The notes under the pieces were generated by a model, which did no database searches, had not been told where the DNA came from, and saw nothing but the letters and a program-made list of their open reading frames with translations. Below are positions 37,001 through 49,145 of a stretch of DNA of 64,000 nucleotides, piece after piece (position 1 is the first letter of the stretch; every line of letters begins with the position of its first letter). The translations under genes and the position numbers were made by a program. Source of the stretch: Typha latifolia. Taxonomy: Eukaryota; Streptophyta; Magnoliopsida; Poales; Typhaceae. The stretch spans positions 6,279,808-6,343,807 of the forward strand of contig CM034110.1 of assembly GCA_019914945.1 (NCBI GenBank), read 5' to 3'.

Positions 37001-40000
37001 AATTTGAAGTTTACGATGTTCTATTTTGTTTGACATCAAGCACCTAGAAATGTAGCCCTTAAGGATCCTTAGGTCTTTCCAATAAGTATAGCCAAGATGG
37101 AATAGCAGACTAGTTGATGCAGAAAAAACAGTTATCTGAGGTAATTAATGAATGACAGGTAAAAGGGAGAATATAGTTCATGATATATTGTAGTAACCGA
37201 TAATTACATAACAAAACTCTCTCTATGTTTACTGGACAAAAGCTCAAGAGAGCTAGCCTAAAGACAACTGTGCTAATTTAAAAATGTAAATGTTGTATAT
37301 CATATGCTATGTTTCGAAATAACCGACTGATAGCAATCTTAAGGAGAATACAGTGATTCCTTCCGTTAGAAGAATCAAGAAAGTTGGTAGATAGGGGAAA
37401 TTTTCTGTGGTCTGAACTTTGAACCTTGATCCATTAAAGCATACTCACTGCAGGGCAGAAGGTGGTTCCACTTCCTAGCAAAAAGTATCCATGTGGATCT
37501 TCTGATTCACAGTACGATGCACATAAAGAGCATCGCAGTGATGTCTTTTTAAACATTATTTTACCATAGGATACTCTTCTGCTTTGGTTAGAAAAGAAGC
37601 ACAAAAATCTTGAAACCAGATGCCAAGTTGCCAGTCAGTTATGAAAGTATGTCGATAACACATTGGGGGCTTCTCAACTTCCGACTTGTGCTTACAAGAT
37701 CCCATCTTTGCAACTAATGATAATACTGATTTCTCCTTCTAGGTGACTCTATGAAACATATCATTTAAATTTTAAAGTACATCAAGGTCAAGAGAAATTT
37801 GAATTCTTGACATAAAGTGCTAAGTGACTGGACTAATGCTTTCAACATTTATATCACATTCATACTGTTCAACATTAGGTTCTCTATAACAAACTTTTCC
37901 TTGAGAGGTTACATCCATTATTGTTGTCAAGCTCATTAGCTATGCTGCCAGGTTCCCTCATTTCGAGTCATCGTTGTAATCATCAATATTCTAGAGTAGT
38001 AAGTGAAGACTGCTTCTAATTGGAGATTTGTTTGTCTTCATATGCACCTTTCTGCAGCGAATACTTAAGCGTGAAGAATGCATGTTTTGTACTGTATGAT
38101 CAAACTTCAAACTGTAATATCTGAAAAGTACATATAATATAGTTATTAATATTTTTCTCTTTTCTTTGAATTCTCATGCCAAAGCTCATTATCACTCTTT
38201 TGAGCTGGCTTGTCAGAACAAAATATTTAGACATTACCATTTCAATTCCCTGATTTTAGTTCTCAAATCATGTGGTCTTGATTTGTTTAAATTAATAAAT
38301 TCTTTTACAGAGTGAAGTGGGGTTTTCTTTGCTAGCTCATGCTACTGACTTAATTGATGCATTTCCCTTTGCCCCCTTTGTAGGATACAATGCTGAAAAA
38401 TTACCACTTGGTAAGCTAAGCAAATCAACAATATTGAAGGTGAGAAGTAAGTTAAAGCATGAAAATGTTGATATCTCTGTCAATCTCATTACTAGTTCAT
38501 CAGTTATTGGTATTGCATTGATGAGTTTTGCCTTTGGGATAACAAAGTAAGAAAAGATTGCCATCTAGAACTTAAATTTACTTTCCATTTGGGTACAAAC
38601 ATAACTGCAAAATATTGGATAACTAATGCAAGTTCTTGAAAGGTTCACAACTAATGACTTTGCGCCTCTTATTACTCTGGAGATTTAAGATGCTTGATAC
38701 CTATCTCACATGCCTGAGTACCATTTAGCAAATACAATTGTCAGATTGTACCTTTGTGTATCCTATATTTCCATAGAATTTCAGGTTTGTTGGAAACTGC
38801 TGCTTTTTTTACTAGTTACTACATAATAGATTCTGTATTTCAAGCACATTTAGGAACATTTTTTTTTATGCAACGAAGTCGCTTTAATCTTTGTTTTTGC
38901 AATGATGTTTTGGTTCAATATAGAAATATTTGCGTCATGCTTTATTTTCATGTACTGTATCATCTCGTTAATGATGAGTACACATCACAGTATACTCTAG
39001 ACATTTAGTTGAGGTTTTGAATTCTCTTTTACTTTTTGCACTTCTGTGGTATCCAAGAATCATGTGATCAAACATCTTGCAGGGCTACGATGTCTTAAGG
39101 AGGATCTCTGATGTGATTTTAAAGCCTGACAGGAAAAGGCTGGAACAATTAAGCGGGTGAGCATTTCAATAGCCTCCTTTGACATTGTCATGACATAATA
39201 TTCATTACTGAAATATGCTAGATACTCTTTTAAAATTGTTCTAGTTTGCACGATTAGTTCTAAATTTATACTAGTAACCGTCAGCAAACTTTTCCATGGT
39301 TGATTATTTTATATTTTGTTAACTTAATAATTACTCTAAAAACTTAAGCTGATAGAGAATGATGATTTTTTCCTTTATACTCTAAAACTCCCCTCAATTC
39401 TAGAATCTAGACTAGAGAATGGTGACTTTTTTCTTTTATTTTCTTCTCATTTTTATAATTACAGTACTCTTAAATTTACCTTTGTATAATGGTGTTTCGC
39501 CTATCTATTTTTATTTCAGAGAGTTCTATACAGTAATCCCTCATGACTTCGGCTTTAAAAAAATGTGTAAGTCCAATACTTTATAGCTGTTGGATGTGTC
39601 AGTATGACTCCCGGTAGGAGTATTTGGTTCTCACAAACTGATATTTGGCAGGTGCATTTGTCATTGACACACCACAGAAATTAAAAAGGAAGCTGGACAT
39701 GGTAATTACCTGTTCATCCTGATTAAATTTTGTATGCACATCTGACTACAATGTAAACATTAATTGTAAGTTGCTGTTTATTATATTGTCAAGTTAAGTT
39801 CTAAGTCCTTTGTAGAGTTAGTCCTTGTGGAACGAATTTGACTTTAGAGTATCCCTCGACTATAAGCTATCTTCATCTTTTGCTCCTCCGATCTTACAAT
39901 GGCTTCATCTCATATTTTGTTCAAAGCAAACTTGATATTGACATATTGTAAAGAAGAGCACATGCTATACCTGTAAACATATTAATAAGCCTTTTTTTTC

Positions 40001-43000
40001 CTGTGTGTATCAATTCTTTTATATTGTTTATTGTCCCAGGAAACATGGGTATATCAAAACATGGACATAATGATATAGCCATGAGGTTCTTTGACATATC
40101 TTGAATAATGAGGAATTGATATGGTGGGACTATCTATGTATCTAAACCTAACACCTGAACACAAAACAAATGTGCATACATATGTTTCATAATAAGTTAC
40201 GATTGTCACTTGGGATATGAATATCCAAGCAAGTATCCTCCAATGTGTAACCATTTGTGCTTCATAGATGTTGACACAGCGGATCTCAATTAAAAGTTAA
40301 TGATCAAAGAGCATGCTCAAAAGCTAGTTCCAGATCCCACTTGTGAATTTGGGAGAATGTGTATCTTCCCTTGGGAAAGTCCAAATTAATTCATGTAGGG
40401 AACTAATTAATTTACTTTCCACTTATATCTATGCGAAACATTCTGATTCATCCTCGCTTAAACCTATAGGACATTTTGGTTTCAAAGTTTAGAAGCTTGC
40501 TTTCTCTAATTCTTTGATGGCTTAAACTTTATGTGAAACTGGCTTTGCTCCATCTAATTCCATTTCTGTGGTTTTGTCAAGGTTCAAGCTCTAGGCGAGA
40601 TAGAGGTGGCAACCAAACTTCTGGAGGGTGATGCTGATATGCAGGTACTCTACATTTTAGAGATCTGGAATGCGTTCTTAAAAATATCAATATAAAGGAG
40701 TGGTGGACAACTTGAAGTCAAGATGTGGAAGTTTATCATGATCTCTATAGTCTAGATTTGAAGTACCTAACATAAAAAGATAGTCTTTGGAGCTTTACTA
40801 AATAAATATAGTGAGTATAGTTTGTATGAGTCGTACTATCTTTAGTTTGGAAGTCTTTAAACTTGGTTACTAATTGACCAAAATTTCTAATAGTTGATCA
40901 TATTCAACGATGAAAATTTCTGTTTTGTATTATACCAAATACCTTAAGACACTAGCAGTTCTTGCTGGTTGATGCATAAGCAAGAGATCATCAAAGTGTG
41001 TCTAGTATTTGATTGTATGGATATTTGACCTGGATGTTGTTGTCATTGATTTGCATTAAAGAGATAGGGGCTTCTAGTATAGATTCTAATGATTTGGTCT
41101 CGTCTACGCTATTTACCTCTATTATTTCTTACAATAGAATGATACATAGCATCATTGAGACTGAGAGGGTGAGATTGCTTTTGGTGCTTATTTCAATGAC
41201 TACCAATTTAATTAAGCAACAATACAAGCACAATTTGTAGCAAATGTTCCAGGGTTTGACTGGTGTTCCTAATATCATCAAAGCATTGCTGCAAATAAAT
41301 AAGAGTTACTGCATTATACCTCCATACTTCCATAGGTACCAAGCAACACATGACATTGTTGTAAAGATAGAGATCTTAGACATGATAGTGAACTATGTGA
41401 ACATGCCTAACTTGTCGATTAAACTACTCATTACGCCACTTGTGCAGACTTGCATGGAGAAGATTTTAATATCGGCTTCAGTATAAGTTAACTTCTGAAA
41501 TACAAGTGGCTCACCTAAATATTGGGCGACTGCCTGTATATATATTATAAACGCTATTTGATAGCTATCATACAGAATTCACCTTATGTTCTGTTTCCTT
41601 TTTAGGTTAATACTATGTCCAGTAAGATTATTAATACCTTGTAGCTGCTTTACTGAGAACAAATGTCTAGTTCTATTATTTTTTTTCTACGCTGAGTAAT
41701 CATACATTATTTTCTTTCGTCTTAGTTTTTTTAAATGCTTTGTTTTTCTAAACCTCATATTTCTTAGTTTCTTTAAATGCTTTGGTTTCCTAAACCTCAT
41801 ATATCTGATCTTTTCTGTTATGTTCCATAATGCAGGATGATCCTTTGTATTACCGATATCAACAACTTCAGTGTGAATTAGCACCGGTTGAAGTTGATTC
41901 AGAAGAATTTTCTATGGTAATATTTTTCACACATAAAACTAGTGATATGTTTTGTATTTGATTCAGCACATTCCTATTTTCACGAGATTGCATTTTCTTC
42001 TGACTAGATAAATTAAGATGATTGATGTCTTCCTCTCATCAGTTACCTGTCATATTTAATCTCTGAAAGAATCTCATAATTGAATTCATGAACTACAAGA
42101 CCATAGACACCTGAAGATGAGGTCATGAGACCAAATGTGTCCTGTACCACAATCATGGAGAGCATTTCCTTTCCCTTCTTTTCAGATGTGATAGCATTTA
42201 GTGGGTGGAACTGTGGACGTGGTAAAAAAGTATCGTTGAAAATCTTTTGGTATAATTTTTAAGACTAAGATTTATTCACAGTTTCACTGGCTTGTAGGGT
42301 TTCCTTTAGATGATATGTCTTATAAACGAATGGCCTATTCATGAATGGAGTAGAGTAGTCCTGTACATGTTAGATTCATGCTAATGAACGTATACTAATC
42401 CAACAACTGTATATCACCAAATAGAATGTTTACATGAAAAAATGCTCCTGACCATAAACTGATATGTTTTCAATCAAGGAATATCTGGGCCACGTGCTGA
42501 TTCATGCAACAGAAGATCTGATGCATAACCTCTCTCTCTCATAGATACACCTACACACAATGGTGTGATTATGCAGTAGCTCATGCTTTAATTCTCTACA
42601 GCTCATAAGAATTCCAGATCATAATGGTATGCTGCAATTTTTCTATGAAGTACTATTCATGAAGCATAGTTCTGTAGTATGTACCATTTCATATGCAGAT
42701 GAAAGATAAATTATGTCCAAGAATTTCTCGTATTGGGATTCTACTGTTGACCTAGTGTATGCCCTTTGGAATTTACCAATAGGGGGTTACTGAAGACATG
42801 TGAATATATTGATCTATTAATTTGGCTTATCTGCTTTTGGGCATTTAACCTTAGTTGTGTGATTTTTCTGTTTTAACAGATAAAGAAGTACATGTTGAAT
42901 ACACATGGCAAAACACACTCAAGTTACGCAGTTGAAATTATACAGATATTCAAAGTTTCAAGGCATGGTGAATTGGAACGCTTCAAAAAGGTGAAAATTT

Positions 43001-44862
43001 ATCTGTTGTGCTTATCAAATATATGCTTTAGATGATGCCTGCTGATGGTGGAGTTATTTCTTATTATGTCCAGCTAACTTAATTTTCTTAGTGAAATATA
43101 TCCTGCAGTTTTCTGATACAAAAAATAGGATGCTTCTGTGGCATGGTTCTCGACTCACTAATTGGACTGGGATTCTTTCTCAAGGTTGTCTTTTGTTCTT
43201 TTTTCTTAATTGTAGCTTGTTTCCTTCACCAAAAGTGTACATATTAGTTCTTGAGCTTAGTAAGTTTGTTTTGCATTCCATGTGCAAAATTGTGAGGGTT
43301 ATTATCAATGATCTTCCAAAAGATTTAAGAGAATGTGCTACATTTAAATAGATTGTTTCTTGTGCAAAAGTTGCTTCATTAGTCCAATAACTGTACTATA
43401 TTTTTTATCAGCAAGTTAGCTCACCATTCAAGCTATTGACTTTTGGTGAACTCATATAATCATATATTTACAGATAGGACTCGTTCCAATTTATTTAAAT
43501 TTTTTATGTTAATTCCAACTCAATTCAGTATTCCTGTTTGCTTAATTTGTTAGTGCCAAAGGCAATGATATTTTGTGTTAATTATGCATTTGGATATCTA
43601 ACTTCCACGGTTTTGTCTATTACTCAATATTTTTAGGAGCAAGTTAATGAAGTGAGAATATCATTTAAAAGCTTGATTCTGATATGCAAACAGGATTGCG
43701 AATTGCTCCTCCAGAAGCACCAGTTACTGGTTATATGTTTGGAAAGGGGGTGTACTTTGCTGATATGTTCTCCAAGAGTGCAAACTACTGCTGTGCATCA
43801 CAGTCATCTAGATCTGGAGTGCTCCTTCTGTGTGAGGTTGTTCCTAGCACTGTTCAGATCCTTGATATATTAATTGCTGGAAGTGATCCTATTAACTCTC
43901 TGATTCTCTGTATTTCTTTTTTAGGTTGCACTAGGTGATATGAATGAGCTACAAACTGCAGATTATAATGCTGATCAACTGCCAAAAGGAAAACTAAGGT
44001 CTATTTCCTATTATCTTGTACAACTGGTCCTAATAAATATAAGAATCACATGCTTGTAATTATATGTTATGATGAAAATATCAAATAATTAGTTATCAGG
44101 ATAGTACTTCATACCCAGCATTCTTTTATTGAGTATAGATTGGTATGTGGGGAATATTCCTCACACGTTCCATAAATGTTATGTAGGATCATTTATAACA
44201 TCAGAATACTTAAGTTTCACAATTACACCTTTGTGAAATAAGAAAAGCTAGCACTGTCCTTGGAGTTCATGAACTTTGCAGAGTTGAAGGGTGAGATCTT
44301 ATATGCCAAAAATTGAGAATACCTTGCAAAGGCTGCATACTTATGCAATGATCATGTAGATACTCCACAAATCTCAATCCAGTCATAACCAGATACTGAA
44401 TAAATTTTATGAAACTCTTACTTTTTCCTGTTTCTAACAGCATCTTACGTGTTTTCTTTCAGCATACTAATAAATGTACTAGCTGAGGCTTTTGAACAAA
44501 CACTTGCAATCAGCATATGAGATACTGTAACATATAAATAATGAAATTGCTAATATTTGCCATTTGTTGCAGCACCAAAGGAGTAGGTGCAACTGAACCA
44601 GACATGTCACAATCTGAGGCCCTTGAAGATGGGGTTGTAGTTCCCCTTGGAGAGTCGAAAGAGCAAAAAGATCGTAAGGTAATCCAACTCACTACTTGTT
44701 CACATGTCTCTGCATTCAAGGAAGGAAAGAAGAACCTGAGAAACAGAGCTAATTGTGTGTCATTTGCAGGGTTGCTTGCTGTACAACGAATACATAGTGT
44801 ACAATGTAGACCAGATAAAGATGAGATACGTTATTCATGTAGATTTCAACTTCAAGAGATGA
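34097..44862 (+). CDS. PARP2: Poly(ADP-ribose) polymerase 2
   Basis: PARP2 adds poly(ADP-ribose) from NAD+ to nuclear proteins after DNA damage. Exons: 34097-34180, 34254-34524, 34626-34747, 35482-35563, 36303-36535, 36638-36764, 38384-38439, 39083-39156, 39520-39566, 39652-39701, 40582-40644, 41836-41916, 42880-42990, 43109-43184, 43694-43836, 43925-43998, 44573-44678 and 44770-44862. All phases agree, giving 630 residues (Arabidopsis about 637). Two SAP DNA-binding motifs (about 4-35 and 83-117) flank an acidic run and a basic NLS-like [11 protein letters not shown] domain follows (NRWGRVG, Trp about 200), then the helical regulatory domain ([12 protein letters not shown]) and the ADP-ribosyltransferase domain. 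The catalytic H-Y-E triad is present: His about 479 in LLWHGSR, Tyr about 513 in GKGVYFADM, Glu about 607 in LYNEYIVYN. Two SAP motifs and no zinc fingers identify the plant PARP2 type. The lectin array starts about 85 bp after its stop codon. Confidence 0.97.
41721..41804. repeat. Two-copy 42-bp tandem duplication in PARP2 intron 11
   Basis: Two neighbouring copies of a T-rich unit containing TTTAAATGCTTTG and CTAAACCTCATAT lie just before PARP2 exon 12. They differ at a few positions. Probably a recent slippage event; no function is apparent. Confidence 0.85.
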
Positions 44863-46349
44863 TGGTTTGTCATGCAGCAAGATCAGAAGCATCCTAAATC
44901 TCAATGTAGTCTCACATTTGAAAGCTGTATCATGATGCCACTTCTTACTATTGAGGATGAATAGAAGTTTTTTGTTCTCTTCTTGTAATTAATCTCAGTG
45001 GCATTTTTTTAAGGAACCCTATTTCCAAGGATGAAATAATATATTTTGTATCTTTTGAGGTTCTGTGAGTTTTTTGGGCAGCATGCAACAAGATATGCAT
45101 CTCCAATCAATTCCTTCTGGAGTCATCTATATGCTATAGGGCTCTTATTCCTTCCGTGATTTAGAAACACCTCGGTTACAATATTGAGGGCATGTTTTAG
45201 TGATATACCATCCTGTAACCTATTTTTTTAATGTGTGGAAAAAATGGGTTGACTCATTATATTAAGATATGGGAGAATGTCCAATAGAGGGATGAGTGGA
45301 GATTTTATGGTAGAATTTACAATTGACAAATAGCTGAGAAATCACCAAAAGAAAGGCTGAGAACTGAAAGACAGTTGTTCCTCTCACGCTAAGTTTTTCA
45401 CCATGTTTTGTGTGGCAGTTAATATTCTCCATATTGTGTAAGATTCTTCTATGAATTCGGTCAGGTGTATATATCTAGTCATGTACTAGTGTGTCGAATA
45501 AGTTTTAGGGTTTTTTATCTACTAAAAAGCTACTTGATTTTTGCTTCTGTGAGTTACAATTTATCTTTTGTTTTCATTGTAGATTAAGTTTTTTTTCTTC
45601 CTAGTTTATCTCTCTGTCATTTAGTGCTTATTAATGCTGATGAAAAAGTATATATCTTCTTCTTTATTATTGTTTTTTTTTCTTTAGTTGCTTTTCTTCT
45701 ATCCTTTAATTTTCTCTTATTTTTAATATGAGTTTCTGCTTAAAAAATTATAAATTACTATTAGAATTTCATACTTAAACTATAAATTTGGTACTTAAAT
45801 TATAAAATTTTCGTTCCACTGCAAATATATTTCGAATATGAAAAAACTCATAATAACAAAGTTTTAATCATAATGTCACGGATTTTATTCAATTGGTTTT
45901 ATAATTTTTGAACATAATTATTTTTTAAATATTTTTTTTGAAACTGTGAAATTTCGTAGCCTTAGTACGAAATTTGTACTTAAACTATAAATTTTATATT
46001 TAAACTAGAATATTTAAAAAAATCTAGAAGATATTTATCTGACGTCCAAACAATATGAAACTAATTGGATAAAATCGATTACATCGTAATCTAAAATTTT
46101 ACTATTCACAATCTCTTCAAATTATGAATTTATCTGAAGAGTTTTTTTTACCAAAAAAGAATAAAAAGAAGAAGAAAAAAGATATATAGGTTTGGAGAGG
46201 AAGATGGAGTAATTTCGAGCAAAAATCAGTCACACATGTTGATTTCGAACATAAAAGAAAATCATAGGCTAACAAAAGAGTCATGCAACTGATTTTATTT
46301 ATGCTGGATCTAAGTGAGGATAACAAGACATATGCATCCACTAAGTTAT

Positions 46350-46355
46350 ACATAC

Positions 46356-46417
<62 letters not shown>
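46350..46417. repeat. ATAC/AT microsatellite, unit 1
   Basis: A short run of ATAC repeats passes into a pure AT run of about 48 bases. The equivalent site in unit 2 (50854-50947) is longer; units 3 and 4 have lost most of it (55866-55890 and 59606-59630). Confidence 0.95.
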
Positions 46418-46419
<2 letters not shown>

Positions 46420-46511
46420 TGCATCTCCTCCCTCCCTCCTTCCCTCCCTTTATTTATCACAGTTGCATGCATATTGAAGTTTGATGATGGCAATCTCAGG
46501 CATGCATGCGA

Positions 46512-46632
46512 TCAGTTAGGCATGAGGTACAGCCCAATTGCGTTAAGGTGAGCGCCGGAGCGTCAAAAGAAGCCGACGATTATTCCACCGGTCACAGGAA
46601 CAGCATCTCCGTAGGACCCGCCCAAAGACGAC
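46512..46632 (-). pseudogene. Broken lectin exon 3 remnant, unit 1
   Basis: Read on the minus strand the sequence matches the C-terminal half of the neighbouring lectin exon 3 (SYGD, then VPVTGGIIVGFF, then NAIGLYLMPN and a stop). The Gly codon after GFF is TGA, and about 15 bases are missing before VPV. The GXXXD sugar-binding motif is altered (GAHLN). It is more diverged from the intact copies than they are from each other, so it represents a second, older lectin gene. Its exon 2 is deleted in this unit. Confidence 0.8.
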
Positions 46633-46749
46633 GTTCCAGATTAAACAATGGATTCAGATTCCTTTTTATTCTCTAATCTAATAGTCATGATTTCTTTATG
46701 ATTTAATATGTGATCTATGGGTTCTTTTTGTTGATAGCCAGTTTGATAT

Positions 46750-46960
46750 CGTTAAAGTTTGATATTTTAAGAAGAACGTATGCTTACGTAGCTTAACCAA
46801 ACCAAGTCTCTCACTCGAATGGTGATGAGTGATGAGAAGAAGGAAATATTTATATAGTCCGACACGATGGATCAAATCGAGATCTAACAATTGTAGCACG
46901 AGCTTCACGATTCAGTAAATTTTATTTAAAGCTTTGAATGGTTCATAATATATTAATATC
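46750..46960 (-). promoter_or_regulatory. Upstream remnant of the broken lectin gene, unit 1
   Basis: This carries a minus-strand TATA-like CTATATAAATATT (about 46845-46858) and the GATGAGTGATGAG words found upstream of the intact lectins. It appears to be the promoter and leader of the broken gene. An almost identical copy lies at about 51770-51980 in unit 2. Confidence 0.5.
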
Positions 46961-47272
46961 ATATTTTATTTTTTGGTAGGTATAACTGATACTGGGTCAC
47001 GGGTATGGGTGTGTAAACATCCATTTCTTTGCAAACTCATGCAACTGATTTTATTTATTCTGGAGCTAAGTAAGGATAACAAGATACATCATACATACAT
47101 ACATACATACATACATACGTATATATATGCTATCGTGTATCTCCTCCCAAGCTCTCTCTCTCTCTCTCTCTCACTTCCTTTATTTATTACAGTTGCATAT
47201 ATATATATAAGCACGCATAGGCATTCATCCTCCAGCAAGATGAAGTTGATGATGCCAATCTCAGGCATGCGA

Positions 47273-47881
47273 TTAGTTGGGCCTGAGGTACAACCCAATT
47301 GCATCAAGGAGATCGCCGGAGCGTCCGAAGAAGCCGACGATCCTCCCACTGCTCACAGGAATAGTGAAAGGAGTTCCCTGCGTTTGATCACCGTAGGGCC
47401 CTAGAGTTTTATGATTGGTGGCAAATTTGAGTGACCTTATGCAATCCGCTATGCTGGAGGCATAAGGGCCATGAGTCCCGGACATAGCTGTTAAGTATTC
47501 CCCCTCTCTGAATGTAATCTACACAATTAAGTTAATTAATTAAGGATAATTACTACAATATCAAGGCCGAGCTAGCTAACGAGAAGCAAATACCTCATGC
47601 AAGGTTCCACTGGCATTGCCCCAAGGTCCAGCCGTGTGTAACTTCCCATCGACGTGGTACTGAAAGGAGAAGGAGTTGATAACGTTGCTGGCGTAGATGG
47701 TTATTTTGACAAGGCGAACAGAGGATTTCTCCATGTCCCAAGGACTCCCTGCATTTCCACCCCAGAGCCCAACCTGTACGAGTCCAGCCTGCAGAAGGAG
47801 ACCAAGTACGTAGAACAAACTATTAGTATCATGCATGCATGCTTGCTTGCAAATAAGAAGAACGTATCATACCAGTTCCAT
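47273..47881 (-). CDS. Jacalin-related lectin, copy 1
   Basis: A small single-domain jacalin-related lectin, probably mannose-specific and cytosolic or nuclear because no signal peptide is present. Exons on the minus strand: 47873-47881 (only ATG GAA CTG), 47594-47788 and 47273-47518, all with GT-AG borders and correct phase, giving 149 residues. The protein starts [17 protein letters not shown], with the conserved WGGN loop at about 12-15. It ends [20 protein letters not shown] plus a short tail, where GDLLD (about 136-140) is the GXXXD sugar-binding motif. Members of this type, such as pineapple and banana lectins, bind mannose or glucose and act in defence or storage. The second Asp-rich binding loop of banana lectin is not evident. 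Exons 2 and 3 encode the same protein as copy 4. A minus-strand TATAAATA lies about 80 bases upstream. Confidence 0.9.
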
Positions 47882-47958
47882 GTCTCTGTTGAATCTAGTG
47901 GCGGTGATGAGTGAGTGATGAGTGATGAGAATGTGAAATGAAGAAGGGATATGGTGGG

Positions 47959-47966
47959 TATTTATA
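47959..47966 (-). promoter_or_regulatory. TATA box of lectin copy 1
   Basis: TATAAATA on the minus strand, 78 bases upstream of the start codon. The same sequence is at the same distance in copies 2, 3 and 4 (about 52987-52994, 57309-57316 and 61055-61062). Confidence 0.75.
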
Positions 47967-48061
47967 GAGCCATATAGATATGTAACTTGTCTTGGAGATG
48001 AGAGATGGACGATCAATATCTCTAACGATATAGTAAAGCTTTGGAATCTAATTAACCTACC

Positions 48062-48075
48062 CCATGACGTGGGTT
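48062..48075 (-). promoter_or_regulatory. Conserved ACGT element upstream of lectin copy 1
   Basis: The minus strand reads CCCACGTCATGGG about 185 bases before the start codon. The CCACGTCA core is a hybrid of G-box/ABRE and TGACG motifs, bound by plant bZIP factors. It is unchanged in all four copies (53090-53103, 57415-57428 and 61158-61171). Induction by stress hormones is a guess. Confidence 0.45.
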
Positions 48076-48535
48076 AACTTGGGTCGTCTAATCTCTTCTT
48101 TTTTAAAAAGAAGAAGAAGAAGAAGAAACCATGTGACAGAGAGAGTATAAGATCGCCGCGTATTACAATGCATGTCAGCTAATTTGGAAGAACGTTAATT
48201 GATTCCAAACAAACATAATAATGCATGTCAACTAGTGATGGATATTTTGCAATCTGATAAGAGGGTAGCTACTGATCACTGATCGGATAGCACAACAACC
48301 ATGGCCAAGTAGTGAATTTGGAACGTATCAAAATTACACGTCAACTATTGAGGATGAATATAAGTTTTTGGTTCTCTTCTTGTAATTAATCTCAGAGGCA
48401 TTTTTTAAGGAACCCTATTTCTAAGGATGCAATATTATATTTTGTATGTTTTAGTTTCTGGGAATGTTTCGGGCAACATGCAATAAGATATGCATCGCCA
48501 ATCAATTCCTTCTTGAGTCTTTTATATGCTATACG

Positions 48536-49145
48536 GAGCATCTCCAACGAGACTCCAAAACACCAAGTTTGGAGCCCAGTGTTCGGTCGAGCTTTAAATA
48601 GGGCTCCAAAGTTGGAGCCCCATCTAAAAATTTGTTGTCGAGCTCCAATACTGTTTAACTTTTAAAAATGTTAATTTTGTCCTACAAAAGCTTAATCTGA
48701 AAATTTAAATTCCGTATGTATTTTTTATTAAATAATCTAATTAATTAAACTGAATATATAATTAATTTTGGTAATTAATTTTTAATAAAAAATAGTACTA
48801 TTGAAAAGGTCTCATCGAGATCTTTAAAATGAGTCTAATATTAAATTTTTTAAGTTATTTAAAATTTTTTATTTTTATTTTACGTAATATAATTTCGATG
48901 TATTTAATTAAAAAATAGTAATTTTAAATTTTTTCTGAAACTATTGAATATTAGTTTTATTATAAAGATATCGATGAGAATTTTTTAATCATATATTTTT
49001 ATTAAAAAATAACAACATTAAGATGACTTATTAAGTGATTTAAATATATATATATATATTATTAATTAAATAATAAATATAGAGCTCTATTTATTGGAGT
49101 GCACCGGGCTCTTGGCTTTTGGGCTCCAAATATGGAGCCCCTCGC
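48536..49145. mobile_element. CATCTCCAA-type TIR element, unit 2
   Basis: It begins GAGCATCTCCAACGAG, and nearby words such as TTTGGAGCCC recur in inverted form near the right end (GGGCTCCAAATATGGAGCCC, 49121-49140). The outer right end is missing compared with the complete copy at 61976. The interior is AT-rich and non-coding. It is a non-autonomous terminal-inverted-repeat transposon. Confidence 0.75.

Larger units (their letters stand above)
44948..48344. repeat. Lectin array unit 1
   Basis: The unit begins at CTATTGAGGATGAATA, 85 bases after the PARP2 stop, and ends where the same words recur at 48345. Order: 3'-flank-like sequence, AT-rich DNA, ATAC/AT microsatellite, exon 3 remnant of a broken lectin gene, its promoter remnant, then intact lectin copy 1. 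It lacks both the CATCTCCAA element and the hAT MITE and so shows the empty target sites. Length 3.4 kb. Confidence 0.85.

Noticed and set aside
47576..47836. Minus-strand frame starting [18 protein letters not shown], looking like a signal peptide fused to the lectin
   Set aside because: The first 16 residues are translated intron. A good acceptor (CTGCAG) at 47789 and the ATG GAA CTG exon at 47873-47881 give the usual lectin N terminus.
47654..47914. A plus-strand 86-codon frame present in all four lectin units
   Set aside because: It is the antisense of lectin exon 2 and intron 1, and is conserved only because the unit is duplicated. It matches no family and has no splice or start support.
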